Positions 17,152-25,171 of a DNA stretch of 45,477 bases are shown piece after piece. The notes under the pieces are model-generated. The model was not told the origin of the DNA. It saw only the letters and a program-made list of their open reading frames with translations, and did not search any database. The DNA is from an uncultured Bacillota bacterium (GTDB lineage: Bacteria > Bacillota_I > Bacilli_A > RFN20 > CAG-826): NCBI GenBank assembly GCA_949298195.1, contig CASFVT010000028.1, positions 1 through 45,477 of the forward strand, read 5' to 3'. The position numbers and the translations under genes were made by a program. Position 1 is the first letter of the stretch, and each line of letters starts with the position of its first letter.

Positions 17152-17180
17152 TTGCGGTCAAAGAGGAAACCGCCTACAAT
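17152..17180 (+). promoter_or_regulatory. Promoter of tRNA-Val
   Basis: TTGCGG (17152-17157), a 17-base spacer and TACAAT (17175-17180), about 7 bases before the predicted start and 13 before the tRNA. Confidence 0.6.
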
Positions 17181-17193
17181 TGCGTTCGCGGTT

Positions 17194-17269
17194 GGGTGTT
17201 TAGCTCAGCTGGGAGAGCATCTGTTTGACGTACAGAAGGTCAGGAGTTCGAGCCTCTTAGCACCCACCA
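17194..17269 (+). tRNA. tRNA-Val(GAC)
   Basis: Acceptor GGGTGTT pairs with AGCACCC, CCA is encoded, and the loop TTGACGT between CTGT and ACAG gives anticodon GAC. Confidence 0.96.
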
Positions 17270-17280
17270 AACTCGCTGAA

Positions 17281-17304
17281 ACGTCGCCTCTTGGCGACTT
17301 TTTC
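17281..17304 (+). terminator. Intrinsic terminator after tRNA-Val
   Basis: GTCGCC (17283-17288) and GGCGAC (17293-17298) form a 6-bp stem around TCTT, followed by five T. It abuts the stop of the convergent LysR gene; on the minus strand the T-tract is poor. Confidence 0.85.
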
Positions 17305-18172
17305 ATTGGTCATGGAGGTAGTCGCGGATTTCCTTCGATATCACCGCGGCCAGTCGGCGGAGTTCGCGGGGAGCCGTTTTCCGGATGGCGATGTGATAGG
17401 TGAGGATGGCCGAGGGATCTGCGATGTCGACCCACGTCTTCCCGGGGTAATGCCGCCCCTTGCTAGAGAAGAGCCGATTGGAGCAGAAGAAGGGAAGGTT
17501 GGAATTCTGGGCAAGCACCCGGTAGCCCTCCAGGTCGTGCTGCATGACGAATTTGGCAGAAGGGACCTTCTTCTTGACCATTTCCGCCCAGACCCCTCCA
17601 TCGGTATAGAGGATGATGTCCTGGGTAGCCAGGTCGCGAAAGCGGATTTCCCCGGCCTCAAGGAGTTTGTGGTTTTCGGGTAGGACGATCGAGAGACGTT
17701 CGTCATAGAGAGGAAAGACCTCCCAAGCGACGTGGGGACGCCCGCTCAGGATGCCCATGTCATAGAGGTGATTGGCAAGGCCGGAGACAATCTCCTTTTC
17801 CGACTTCACTTCGACGATGAGGCGCTGCTCCTTCTTGAGCTTTTCCAGGAAGGGGACGTTGAGGAAGAAGATGGTCGGGGTGACCGAGCCGACGATCAAA
17901 GCCGTACCCCGGCGCTGGATTTCCTCGGCCACACTGAGGATCTCGTTTTTCTTCTCGAGGACGGCTTGTGCGATTTCGGCAATCTGCCTGCCTTCTTCGG
18001 TGAGGGAGGCCTTGTTCTTGGTTCGCGAAAAGAGGCGGATGCCGAGTTCGTCCTCGAGGGAGCGGAGACTACGGGTTACCGAGGGTTGGGTTAGGTAGAC
18101 GCATTGGGCTACCTTGGAAATGCTCCCTAGCTTTGCGAAGAGAGCCAATTGTTCCAATTGTCTCAATTCCAC
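17303..18172 (-). CDS. LysR-family transcriptional regulator
   Basis: A 289-residue regulator. The N-terminal winged helix-turn-helix (residues 1-60) has the family pattern FAKLGSISKVAQCVYLTQPSVTRSLRSLEDELGIRLFSR in register. A LysR effector-binding domain (about 90-289) follows. The GTG start has AAGGAGG 8 bases upstream. It is divergent from the barnase-like lipoprotein gene and their starts are about 110 bases apart. LysR proteins often control the divergent neighbour, so the lipoprotein is a candidate target, but no clear T-n11-A operator could be fixed. The inducer is unknown. Confidence 0.92.
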   Translation of the reverse strand: MELRQLEQLALFAKLGSISKVAQCVYLTQPSVTRSLRSLEDELGIRLFSRTKNKASLTEEGRQIAEIAQAVLEKKNEILSVAEEIQRRGTALIVGSVTPTIFFLNVPFLEKLKKEQRLIVEVKSEKEIVSGLANHLYDMGILSGRPHVAWEVFPLYDERLSIVLPENHKLLEAGEIRFRDLATQDIILYTDGGVWAEMVKKKVPSAKFVMQHDLEGYRVLAQNSNLPFFCSNRLFSSKGRHYPGKTWVDIADPSAILTYHIAIRKTAPRELRRLAAVISKEIRDYLHDQ

Positions 18173-18204
18173 CCTGAACCCCTCCTTACGCGCTGATCAA
18201 CTAT

Positions 18205-18234
18205 TCTTTAGACGTTCCGGGTCTCGCCTGTCAA
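18205..18234 (-). promoter_or_regulatory. Promoter of the LysR gene
   Basis: Read on minus: a perfect TTGACA (18234-18229), an 18-base spacer and TAAAGA (18210-18205). The leader would be about 30 bases with a normal ribosome binding site. Confidence 0.6.
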
Positions 18235-18250
18235 TCTCTTTTTGCGTCCA

Positions 18251-18278
18251 TTGTAAAAACTTGCCATTTGTCTAAAAA
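18251..18278 (+). promoter_or_regulatory. Promoter of the lipoprotein gene, predicted leaderless
   Basis: TTGTAA (18251-18256), a 16-base spacer and TAAAAA (18273-18278). The predicted start at about 18285 is one base before the ATG at 18286. No ribosome binding site precedes the ATG. Confidence 0.55.
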
Positions 18279-18285
18279 TAAGCAC

Positions 18286-19902
18286 ATGCGACGCTTATTC
18301 CTTTTTCTCCCCGTCTTTCTTCTCACTTCTTGCGATGCCTTCGGACAATCTTCTTCCGTGGCTTTGGGGAGTGGGGAAATCCGCATCTCCTCGTCTTTTT
18401 CCGAACTCGGGGTTGGACACGCTGCCTCGATTGACTTGGATATTCCCTCAGGGGTCGATAGAGGGGAGATTGTCTTGGAAGCGGTCGAGGGCGGGGACAA
18501 CATCCGGATCGACGGCTTTGAGGTCATCGGCCTTCACGAGGGTTCTGCGAGTATCGCCGCCGTTTGGGGGGAAAGCAGAAGCAACGAGCTCGCCATCTCG
18601 ATCGTCGACTCAACCCTCGAGGAATGCCGCCATTTCGAGCTCGAGGCCTCCGGATATGGAATCGGGGTCGGTGAAAGCGTCGAACTCACAATCGATTCCT
18701 ACCCGGTCGATTTTGCCCGGGCCGCCACGTTGGAACTCCGGGGCGACGTCGATGCCTTTTCCATGGAAGGCAATCTCGTCACGGCCGTGTTGCCCGGCGC
18801 CTCGGTGGAAGTGATTGCCCGTTGCGGGGAAGTGGAAAGCGTCAATTCGCTCTTCCTCTTCTCTTTTGAGGAAACCCCTATTGAATTCCCCCTCCGCATA
18901 TCACGCCGGAATGTCGAGGTAGGTTCGGCGACGGCTTGTCGCTTGCCCGATGGGACTCCAGCCGAGGGACTTGTGCTACTGAGCGGGAAAACAGATTGGG
19001 TGGACTTCGAGGACGGATACCTACTTCCCAAGGCGACCAACCGTGTTTTCATGGTCGCTGAGAAAAGCCGAACCGGACTCTCCTCTCCCGTTGCCATCTC
19101 CAGTTACGACCATAACGTCTACGAGGGCATCGACGAGGAGGGGAAGGAAGTCTTCTATGAATGCTTCCGCCCAGCCGTTTCCAACGAGGAAGCCGCCTAC
19201 CGGAGCCAAGAAGGCCTTCTATCCGGCTGGCCTTTGACGGCCCAAAGCGAGCCTCCCTATGCCGAGGAACGACCAGTCGAGGACGGCAAATTCATCCGTA
19301 ACAGCGGTTACTCGATTCTCGATTACGGTGGTGGATACGAAGTGATCGGCCCGGATGGACTCGTCGATTTCACCGTCTTCGCGGCCGGTGGTTACGTTTC
19401 CCTCAGTGAAGTTGCCGCTTACATCTTCGCCTTCGGAGACGTCCCAGCCAATTACGACCCCGACCGTTCATCTTCCCCGCGCGATTCGATTTGGGGTGAG
19501 TACCTTCGCCTCAACAACACGAGTTTTTCAGGCGATACCGATAATTATCCCTATGAACCCGTCCTTCCCGACATCCACGGGGAGGGCGGTAACCTCCGTT
19601 ATTACGAGGTCGATATCGGCGGCGGCGGTTATAATGGCGGTACCTCCATCAACCGCGGTTCCCAGCGCATCGTGTATTCGCGTTACTACGCGGACACCCG
19701 TGAGCCGATCACCGATCTCGAGGACCGTTACGTCTTCTATACCTACAACCATTACAACGACTTCCAGGAGTACCTCAACTACAACGGGGGCTGGGGTGAA
19801 CGCTTCGGGAAAGTAACGGCCGGTGGAAGGCCCAATGAAGCCAGTGGGCCGGCTCCGTCACCCTATGTTGAGGTCGTGAGGAAAAATCTCTTTCTCTTTT
19901 GA
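18286..19902 (+). CDS. Lipoprotein with Ig-like region and C-terminal barnase-like ribonuclease domain
   Basis: A 538-residue protein. It starts with a short signal ending in the lipobox LLTSC, so it should be lipid-anchored outside the membrane. Residues about 20-200 are beta-rich and include Big2-like stretches (GVGESVELTIDSYPVD). The last 170 residues match barnase by eye: VAAYIFAFGDVPANY corresponds to barnase VADYLQTYHKLPDNY. Then come E441 in YYEVDIG (barnase E73), R457 and R461 in INRGSQRIVYS (R83 and R87, same 4-residue spacing), and H489 in YTYNHYNDF (H102). All catalytic residues are present. No barstar-like gene adjoins, as expected for a secreted enzyme. A TTG at 18268 is a possible but less likely start. 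Confidence 0.75.
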   Translation: MRRLFLFLPVFLLTSCDAFGQSSSVALGSGEIRISSSFSELGVGHAASIDLDIPSGVDRGEIVLEAVEGGDNIRIDGFEVIGLHEGSASIAAVWGESRSNELAISIVDSTLEECRHFELEASGYGIGVGESVELTIDSYPVDFARAATLELRGDVDAFSMEGNLVTAVLPGASVEVIARCGEVESVNSLFLFSFEETPIEFPLRISRRNVEVGSATACRLPDGTPAEGLVLLSGKTDWVDFEDGYLLPKATNRVFMVAEKSRTGLSSPVAISSYDHNVYEGIDEEGKEVFYECFRPAVSNEEAAYRSQEGLLSGWPLTAQSEPPYAEERPVEDGKFIRNSGYSILDYGGGYEVIGPDGLVDFTVFAAGGYVSLSEVAAYIFAFGDVPANYDPDRSSSPRDSIWGEYLRLNNTSFSGDTDNYPYEPVLPDIHGEGGNLRYYEVDIGGGGYNGGTSINRGSQRIVYSRYYADTREPITDLEDRYVFYTYNHYNDFQEYLNYNGGWGERFGKVTAGGRPNEASGPAPSPYVEVVRKNLFLF

Positions 19903-19954
19903 GCCCACCCATAAGAAAATGAGGTATTAACCAAGAGTCCAAGGAGGAACTACC

Positions 19955-20290
19955 ATGGTCATCAAGAAAACCGAATCCAAGAAGGTCGCGAAAGGACGGG
20001 AAGCCTGCGCTTCGAAAACCTGTCCGGTCAAGAAGGAAGCTAAGAAGCCAACCGAAGTGGAAGTCGAGAAGGAAAGAAACGACAAGGTCCGCCGTTACCA
20101 CATCTATCAACATCCGGATGGCGGCTGGACTGTGAAGTTCGCAACCGGGGAAAAGAACATCAAGATCTTCAAGACGCAGAAGGAAGCGCACGATTATGCC
20201 ATCAAGATGGCCGACAATCAGAAATCCCGCGGGGTGAAGGCCTCGGTAGTCGTCCATTCCAAGGAAGGCAAACTCCGCAAAATGCACTAG
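19955..20290 (+). CDS. DUF2188 domain protein
   Basis: A small basic protein of 111 residues. Residues 1-45 are a lysine-rich, probably disordered tail with two cysteines. From residue 49 the DUF2188 pattern follows: YHIYQHPDGGWTVKFATGEK, then KTQKEAHDYAIKMADNQ, then a VVHSKEGKLRK ending. The function of the family is unknown. AAGGAGGAA at 19941-19949 precedes the ATG by 5 bases. It sits alone between the lipoprotein and tRNA-Gly genes. Barstar was considered because of the barnase-like neighbour and rejected. Confidence 0.8.
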   Translation: MVIKKTESKKVAKGREACASKTCPVKKEAKKPTEVEVEKERNDKVRRYHIYQHPDGGWTVKFATGEKNIKIFKTQKEAHDYAIKMADNQKSRGVKASVVVHSKEGKLRKMH

Positions 20291-20294
20291 GCAG

Positions 20295-20322
20295 TGGACA
20301 AGCCTTTCCTTTCCACTATAAT
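20295..20322 (+). promoter_or_regulatory. Promoter of tRNA-Gly(CCC)
   Basis: TGGACA (20295-20300), a 16-base spacer and a perfect TATAAT (20317-20322). Confidence 0.65.
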
Positions 20323-20344
20323 GAATGGGCCCGAAGGGGTGGAT

Positions 20345-20418
20345 GCATCTGTAGTTCAATGGCAGAACACCAGCTTCCCAAGCTGGTTACACGGGTTCGA
20401 TTCCCGCCAGGTGCTCCA
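20345..20418 (+). tRNA. tRNA-Gly(CCC)
   Basis: Acceptor GCATCTG pairs with CAGGTGC, CCA is encoded, and the stem CCAGC/GCTGG encloses TTCCCAA with anticodon CCC. A run of T directly follows the CCA. Confidence 0.96.
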
Positions 20419-20491
20419 TTTTTTCTTTCTCCCCGCCGTCAGACATTCTTTATTGTTCGGCAATGAAAAATATTGGAAGAAGATAAGAGGC

Positions 20492-20575
20492 TTTTGCGGG
20501 ACAATTTGCTGATATTTCGCAAAAATGCCCGAAGATTTCGCCTTCAGGCCAACTTCGACGTGGGCTTTTTGATAT
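20492..20575 (+). other. Two possible RNA hairpins upstream of pgpA
   Basis: TTTTGCG (20492-20498) pairs perfectly with CGCAAAA (20518-20524) across a 19-base loop. Then GCCCGAAG (from 20527) can pair in two blocks with CTTC and GGGC before TTTTT at about 20566-20570. The second could be a terminator. Whether this is a small RNA or only the end of the tRNA-Gly transcript is not decidable by eye. Confidence 0.35.
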
Positions 20576-20584
20576 ATTTATAAG
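20573..20584 (+). promoter_or_regulatory. -10 region of the pgpA-cdaA-glmM-glmS operon
   Basis: TATATT (20573-20578) and TATAAG (20579-20584) lie just before the ATG at 20589. Either would start transcription within about 4 bases of the ATG. No ribosome binding site and no good -35 is seen. Confidence 0.45.
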
Positions 20585-20588
20585 GACT

Positions 20589-21107
20589 ATGGCAGAGGAT
20601 TTGCTTGATTTGGAAAACCATTGCGTGGAGCTATTGGCCGAACGTGGGGTGACCCTCGACGACATCGCCGACTGCGCTCGTTATCTCCAGGCCGACTACC
20701 ATGTCGATTTGACCAGCGAGGAACTCCTCGAAAGCGTCCACGCTGTCCTTTCCAAACGAGAGGTCCAATATGCGGTCATGACGGGAATTGCCCTCGACAA
20801 AGCAGCCGAGGAAGGTCGTTTGGGCGACAAGGACCTCATCGCCCTCATGATGAGCGACGCTCCCTTGTTTGGCGCTGATGAGGTCTTGGCCTATGGCATC
20901 TGCAATACCTATGGCTCGATTGCCCTCACCAACTTCGGCTTCATCGACAAGAAAAAATACGGTATCATCCGCAAGCTCAACCGGGCTGGGAAGAATACCG
21001 GGCACTGCAACACGTTCATCGACGACATCGTGGGGGCGATTGCCGCTTCGGCCGCTTCCCGCTTTGCCCATCGCTGGGTTCGTGACGTGGACGAGGAGGA
21101 ACACTGA
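20589..21107 (+). CDS. pgpA: Phosphatidylglycerophosphatase A (PgpA/YutG family)
   Basis: A 172-residue protein close to the soluble Bacilli branch of the family (YutG). The pattern includes ERGVTLDDIADCARYLQADYH, KREVQYAVMTGIALDKAAEEG, NTYGSIALTNFGFIDKKK and TFIDDIVGAIAASAASRFAHR. The enzyme removes the terminal phosphate from phosphatidylglycerophosphate to give phosphatidylglycerol. The acidic pairs FIDD and GFID fit the metal-binding sites of the PgpA domain. It opens an operon with cdaA, glmM and glmS; its stop overlaps the cdaA ATG by one base. Expression likely starts from a -10 directly before the ATG. Confidence 0.85.
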   Translation: MAEDLLDLENHCVELLAERGVTLDDIADCARYLQADYHVDLTSEELLESVHAVLSKREVQYAVMTGIALDKAAEEGRLGDKDLIALMMSDAPLFGADEVLAYGICNTYGSIALTNFGFIDKKKYGIIRKLNRAGKNTGHCNTFIDDIVGAIAASAASRFAHRWVRDVDEEEH

Positions 21108-21922
21108 TGCCGGTGGTCAATTGGTCTGATCCGTATTTCGTTGCAGGTTTCGTCGTCGGTTTCCTGCTCCTCGCCGTTTTCACTGCGGCCATCGTCCTGG
21201 TCGTGAAAAGGAAACTCGCCTGGATCATCGTCCTTGTTCTCGATGTCCTTGTTGTCATCGGGATGGCTACCCCGATTCCCTATATGTTCGAGGTATCCCT
21301 GGCCGTTCTCGTCGTCTTCTCCTTCATTGTCCTTTTCGCGAACATGTCGGAATACCGTTACCTCGTGACGAACGGCCTGTTCAAAAAGGAAAAATTCCGC
21401 TTGTTCCGGAAGAAGAAGCCGTCCCCCGAGGCCATCTTTGACCGGGAGGCCGTTTACGACGAGATCGAGGCAGCGGTGCTCTTCATGAGCAAGAGGAAGA
21501 TGGGTGCCTTGATCACCCTGATGAAGCAGGACGACCTTCTTAGCGATGCCAAGCTCGGCGGGGTAATCAAGCAGCGCGGGGCCGACGTCAATGCGCCTGT
21601 GACGAAGGAATTACTCGAAACCATCTTTTTCCCTGGTACCATGCTCCACGACGGGGCAGTCATCATCAAAGACGACAAAATCGCTCGGGCCAGCGTCTTC
21701 TTCGCCTCGACCACCAGGCCCCTCACCGGGAAGTTCGGCTCCCGTCACCAAGCGGCCCTCGGCATTAGCGAGAACAGCGATGCCGTTACCGTCCTCGTTA
21801 GCGAAGAGACCGGTCGCATCTCGATTGCCTTCCAAGGGGAACTCACTACCGTTACACCAGATACTTTCCGCCGGGTGTTCGACGACGACATGGCCTTCGT
21901 CGAGGAGACCGGACTGGAGTAA
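21107..21922 (+). CDS. cdaA: Diadenylate cyclase CdaA (DisA_N domain)
   Basis: A 271-residue membrane enzyme expected to make c-di-AMP from two ATP. Three membrane segments fill residues about 8-80, followed by the DAC domain. The first catalytic motif is intact: D182-G183-A184. The second, normally RHR, reads R213-H214-Q215 in GSRHQAALGIS, where Bacillus CdaA has GTRHRAAVGIS. The downstream VTVLVSEETGRISIA strand is normal. In most Bacillota cdaA is followed by cdaR (ybbR) and glmM; here glmM follows directly after 21 bases and no cdaR is present. GAGGAGGA in the end of pgpA serves as ribosome binding site. Confidence 0.93.
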   Translation: MPVVNWSDPYFVAGFVVGFLLLAVFTAAIVLVVKRKLAWIIVLVLDVLVVIGMATPIPYMFEVSLAVLVVFSFIVLFANMSEYRYLVTNGLFKKEKFRLFRKKKPSPEAIFDREAVYDEIEAAVLFMSKRKMGALITLMKQDDLLSDAKLGGVIKQRGADVNAPVTKELLETIFFPGTMLHDGAVIIKDDKIARASVFFASTTRPLTGKFGSRHQAALGISENSDAVTVLVSEETGRISIAFQGELTTVTPDTFRRVFDDDMAFVEETGLE

Positions 21923-21943
21923 TAGCGAGAAGGAGCTCAGGCG

Positions 21944-23275
21944 ATGCTTCGTTTTGGCACGGACGGAATCAGGGGTGTGGCTAACGTAGAATTGACCCCC
22001 GAGACGGCTTTCAGGATCGGGCGTTTCCTCGGTTCCTACCAAGGGATTCCAAGGCGCATCATCGTCGGTGAAGACACCCGGATTTCCTCGCCCCTTCTTT
22101 CTTCTTCCTTGGAAAGCGGCCTTCTCTCATCCGGGGGCACTGTCTCGATGCTCGGTGTCGTTCCGACGGCCCTGGTTTCCTTTGCCCTCCTCAACGACCG
22201 GAGAATCGATTACGGGATCATGATCTCGGCTTCCCACAATCCCTTCCCCGATAACGGCATCAAGATTCTCTCATCCGGGGGCGAGAAGCTTTCTTCGGAA
22301 CTTGAAAGGGAAATAGAGGCTTTTTTGTCTTCGCAAGACAATCTTCCCCGCCCAAGTGGCTCGTCGATTGGCACCCTGAAAGACGGTGGCGAATGTATCG
22401 ACGGCTTCGTCAATTACTTGAAAGGGATTTTCCGGCATGAAGGCCGCCCCGTGGATGTCCTTGTCGATTGCGCGAACGGCTCGGCCAGCGCTTACGCCCA
22501 TGATGTCTTCTCCGCGTGGGGTCTAAACCCAACCCTCATCAATCACTCCCCGAACGGAACCAACATCAACGAAAATTGCGGCTCGACCCACATCAAGGCC
22601 CTCCTAGGGGAGAAGAAAAACGAGTCCCATGACCTCGCATTCGCTTTCGACGGGGATGCCGATCGGGTCTTGGCCCTCGATAGGGAAGGCCATCTGATCG
22701 ACGGGGATGCCCAGCTTTTCATGAAAGCCCTCATCCTCAAGGAGAAAGGACTGCTGACCGGGAACAAGGTGGTCATCACACCGATGAGCAACCTCGGGCT
22801 CCTCGAAGCCCTCGGAAGGGAAGGGATCTCGACTATCGAGGTGGGAGTGGGCGACCGCCACATCCAAGCCGCCCTCATTGCCGGCGGTTACCTTGTCGGG
22901 GCCGAGCCATCGGGCCATGTCATCCACATGGACATGCTCCCGACCGGGGATGGGATGCTTTCCTCTTCCCAGATCCTCGACTGTTATTTGAACCATCCGG
23001 AAATCTACCGCAAAGCCGTATCGTATTTCCGCTATCCCCATTATCTCCACAATGTCCGTTTCCCAAATCGCGAGGTGGCCGAGAAGGCCCTCGGGAATGA
23101 ATCGTTCAAGTCCTTGAGCGCTCGCCTTGAGAAAAGGCTGCAAGGCCACGGACGGCTCTTCCTCCGTTCCAGCGGGACCGAGCCGCTCCTTCGCATCTAC
23201 GTCGAGTGTGACAAGGAAAGCGAAGCCAAATCAATTGCTCTCGAACTTGCTTCGGTTTTCGGGGAGGTGCGGTGA
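21944..23275 (+). CDS. glmM: Phosphoglucosamine mutase
   Basis: A 443-residue enzyme converting glucosamine-6-phosphate to glucosamine-1-phosphate for UDP-GlcNAc. It shows the family start MLRFGTDGIRGVAN, the phosphoserine loop ISASHNPFPDNGIK with S97 as phosphorylated residue, the Mg2+ loop DGDADR and the C-terminal phosphate loop RSSGTEPLLRIYVE. Length matches the usual 445-450. AAGGAG lies before the ATG. GlmM is known to bind and inhibit CdaA in Bacillota, and here the two genes are adjacent. GlmS follows with no gap. Confidence 0.96.
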   Translation: MLRFGTDGIRGVANVELTPETAFRIGRFLGSYQGIPRRIIVGEDTRISSPLLSSSLESGLLSSGGTVSMLGVVPTALVSFALLNDRRIDYGIMISASHNPFPDNGIKILSSGGEKLSSELEREIEAFLSSQDNLPRPSGSSIGTLKDGGECIDGFVNYLKGIFRHEGRPVDVLVDCANGSASAYAHDVFSAWGLNPTLINHSPNGTNINENCGSTHIKALLGEKKNESHDLAFAFDGDADRVLALDREGHLIDGDAQLFMKALILKEKGLLTGNKVVITPMSNLGLLEALGREGISTIEVGVGDRHIQAALIAGGYLVGAEPSGHVIHMDMLPTGDGMLSSSQILDCYLNHPEIYRKAVSYFRYPHYLHNVRFPNREVAEKALGNESFKSLSARLEKRLQGHGRLFLRSSGTEPLLRIYVECDKESEAKSIALELASVFGEVR

Positions 23276-25051
23276 ATGTGCGGTATCGTCGGGGCGATTG
23301 GCCCCATGGACTACAAGCCCTTCCTTACGGGGGGGCTCCGGAAACTCGATTACCGGGGATATGACTCCTCGGGTCTGGCTTTTTGGAACGACGGGAAGAT
23401 TTCCCTCTACCGGGCCCTCGGTAGCGTCGACAACCTCGCTTCGATCGTTCCTGACCGCCATCCCGGAAGCGCCGGGATCGCCCATACGCGTTGGGCCACC
23501 CATGGCGGGGTAAGCGTCGAGAACGCCCATCCCCAGAGAAGCTGGGACAAGAAGGTCTATCTCGTCCATAACGGGGTCATCGACAATTTCGAGGAGCTCA
23601 GGGCCTGGCTCCGGGAACGTGACTTCTCTTTCCGGAGCGATACGGATACCGAGATCATCGCCTCCCTCATCGCCTATTACCTTTCCGAGGGCGAACGGCC
23701 CCTCACGGCCATCAAAAAGACGATGGAACGCCTCGATGGCTCCTATGCCCTGGCCATCCTCTTTTCCGGCATACCGGGACTGTATTTTGCCAAGAACAAA
23801 TCCCCCCTCGTCATTGGGCTGGGGATCGAGCGCATCAATTGCCTGGCCAGCGACTATGCCCCCCTCATGGACGTCTGTTCCGATTTCACGGCTCCCGAGG
23901 ACGGTACCTATGGCCTATTGACCGGGAATGCCGTCTTTGCCTTCCGTGGCGGAAAGAACATACCCCTCTCCTTCGAACCTCGGAACCGGGAAGACTATAC
24001 ATTCGACCTTGAGGGCTATCCCCATTTCATGCTCAAGGAAATCGCCGAGGGGCCAAAGGTCATTCGCCATGCCGTTTCCGCGAATTTCGATGCAAAAACC
24101 GGTTATCTTTTTGAACAATCCATCATTTCCTCGCTCCGCGCGGCAGATGAAATCGTGCTCCTCGGGTGCGGCTCGAGCCACTATGCGGCCGAAGCGGGGG
24201 CGGCTTACCTCAATCGATCCGGTTTCCGTGCCGTCTCTTATATCGCCTCGGAGTGGATCCACGGCTTGTATCCCCGTTCCCGGAAACCTGTCTACGTCCT
24301 CATCTCCCAATCCGGGGAAACGGCCGACCTCATTTCCTGCCTTGACCTCATCGACGGGGAAGGGAGGAGCGTAGCCATTGTCAACGCGAAGGATTCGACG
24401 ATCGCCCGGAGGTCGGACCACGTCATCTACATCGGGGCCGGGCTCGAGGTCGCGGTTGCCTCCACCAAGTCGTTCCTCGGGCAGCTTGCCATCTTGATGC
24501 TGCTTGCCGGAGCCCTCCGTCATGACGATGCCGTTCCCTTGAAGCTTCTCGATGCCGCCACCTCGGTCGAGGAGGTCATTCGGCGGAAATCGGAGATCGA
24601 CACCTTGGCCTCCGAATGCTACACGGCTCGCGACGCCTTCTTCGTTGGACGGGGCATGGATTATTTCGCCAGCGAGGAAAGCTCCCTCAAACTGAAGGAA
24701 ATCGCCTACGTCCATAGCGAGGCTTACCCCGGTGGCGAACTCAAACACGGCCCCATTGCCCTCATCGAGGAAGGGGTTCCGGTCTTCGCTTTCATCGGTA
24801 ATCCGGAACTTGGTAAGGCGTTAAGAAGCAACGTTCAGGAAATGATGGCCCGCGGGGCCGCTTCCTATATCGTCTCTTCATCCTCGTCCGCGCGGGAAGG
24901 GGATGGCTTCGTCTATCCGGCGGTCGATCCCTCCTTTGCCGTCTTTCCCGAGGTCGCCTTCGGCCAGCTCCTCGCCTACTCGCTTTCCCTTCGCCGGGGC
25001 CTCAACGTCGACAAGCCCCGGAACCTCGCCAAATCGGTTACCGTCAATTGA
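23276..25051 (+). CDS. glmS: Glutamine-fructose-6-phosphate aminotransferase
   Basis: A 591-residue enzyme making glucosamine-6-phosphate from fructose-6-phosphate and glutamine. After Met, Cys2 in MCGIVGAIG is the glutaminase nucleophile. HTRWATHGG, HNGVIDNF and SDTDTEI mark the class II amidotransferase domain, and two SIS domains follow (GCGSSHYA, SQSGETAD, STKSFLGQ). The ATG follows the glmM stop immediately, and GGAGGTG inside the glmM end is the ribosome binding site. With GlmM it gives consecutive steps of UDP-GlcNAc synthesis. No glmS ribozyme fits, as there is no leader. Confidence 0.96.
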   Translation: MCGIVGAIGPMDYKPFLTGGLRKLDYRGYDSSGLAFWNDGKISLYRALGSVDNLASIVPDRHPGSAGIAHTRWATHGGVSVENAHPQRSWDKKVYLVHNGVIDNFEELRAWLRERDFSFRSDTDTEIIASLIAYYLSEGERPLTAIKKTMERLDGSYALAILFSGIPGLYFAKNKSPLVIGLGIERINCLASDYAPLMDVCSDFTAPEDGTYGLLTGNAVFAFRGGKNIPLSFEPRNREDYTFDLEGYPHFMLKEIAEGPKVIRHAVSANFDAKTGYLFEQSIISSLRAADEIVLLGCGSSHYAAEAGAAYLNRSGFRAVSYIASEWIHGLYPRSRKPVYVLISQSGETADLISCLDLIDGEGRSVAIVNAKDSTIARRSDHVIYIGAGLEVAVASTKSFLGQLAILMLLAGALRHDDAVPLKLLDAATSVEEVIRRKSEIDTLASECYTARDAFFVGRGMDYFASEESSLKLKEIAYVHSEAYPGGELKHGPIALIEEGVPVFAFIGNPELGKALRSNVQEMMARGAASYIVSSSSSAREGDGFVYPAVDPSFAVFPEVAFGQLLAYSLSLRRGLNVDKPRNLAKSVTVN

Positions 25052-25086
25052 ATCCATACTTGGCGTGTTGGTCGGGCCTCCTTTCC

Positions 25087-25115
25087 TTTCAGGGAGCCTT
25101 TGCCTCGCCTATACT
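25087..25115 (+). promoter_or_regulatory. Promoter of the deoD operon
   Basis: TTTCAG (25087-25092), a 17-base spacer and TATACT (25110-25115). The leader is about 50 bases. Confidence 0.5.
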
Positions 25116-25142
25116 AAGGGGGCAGAACCCTTTCGGGTGTCC

Positions 25143-25157
25143 GTGGCCAATGGCCAC
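25143..25157 (+). promoter_or_regulatory. Hairpin before the deoD ribosome binding site
   Basis: GTGGCC and GGCCAC form a perfect 6-bp stem around AAT, ending one base before AGGAGGT (25159-25165). It could tune translation or be a protein site. No known riboswitch class was recognised. Confidence 0.4.
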
Positions 25158-25171
25158 CAGGAGGTAAATTG

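Noticed and set aside
19955..20290. Barstar-type inhibitor for the barnase-like protein
   Set aside because: The sequence fits DUF2188 and has no barstar pattern; a secreted RNase would not strictly need a neighbour inhibitor.
23276..23278. glmS ribozyme
   Set aside because: glmS starts directly at the glmM stop, with no leader to hold a ribozyme.
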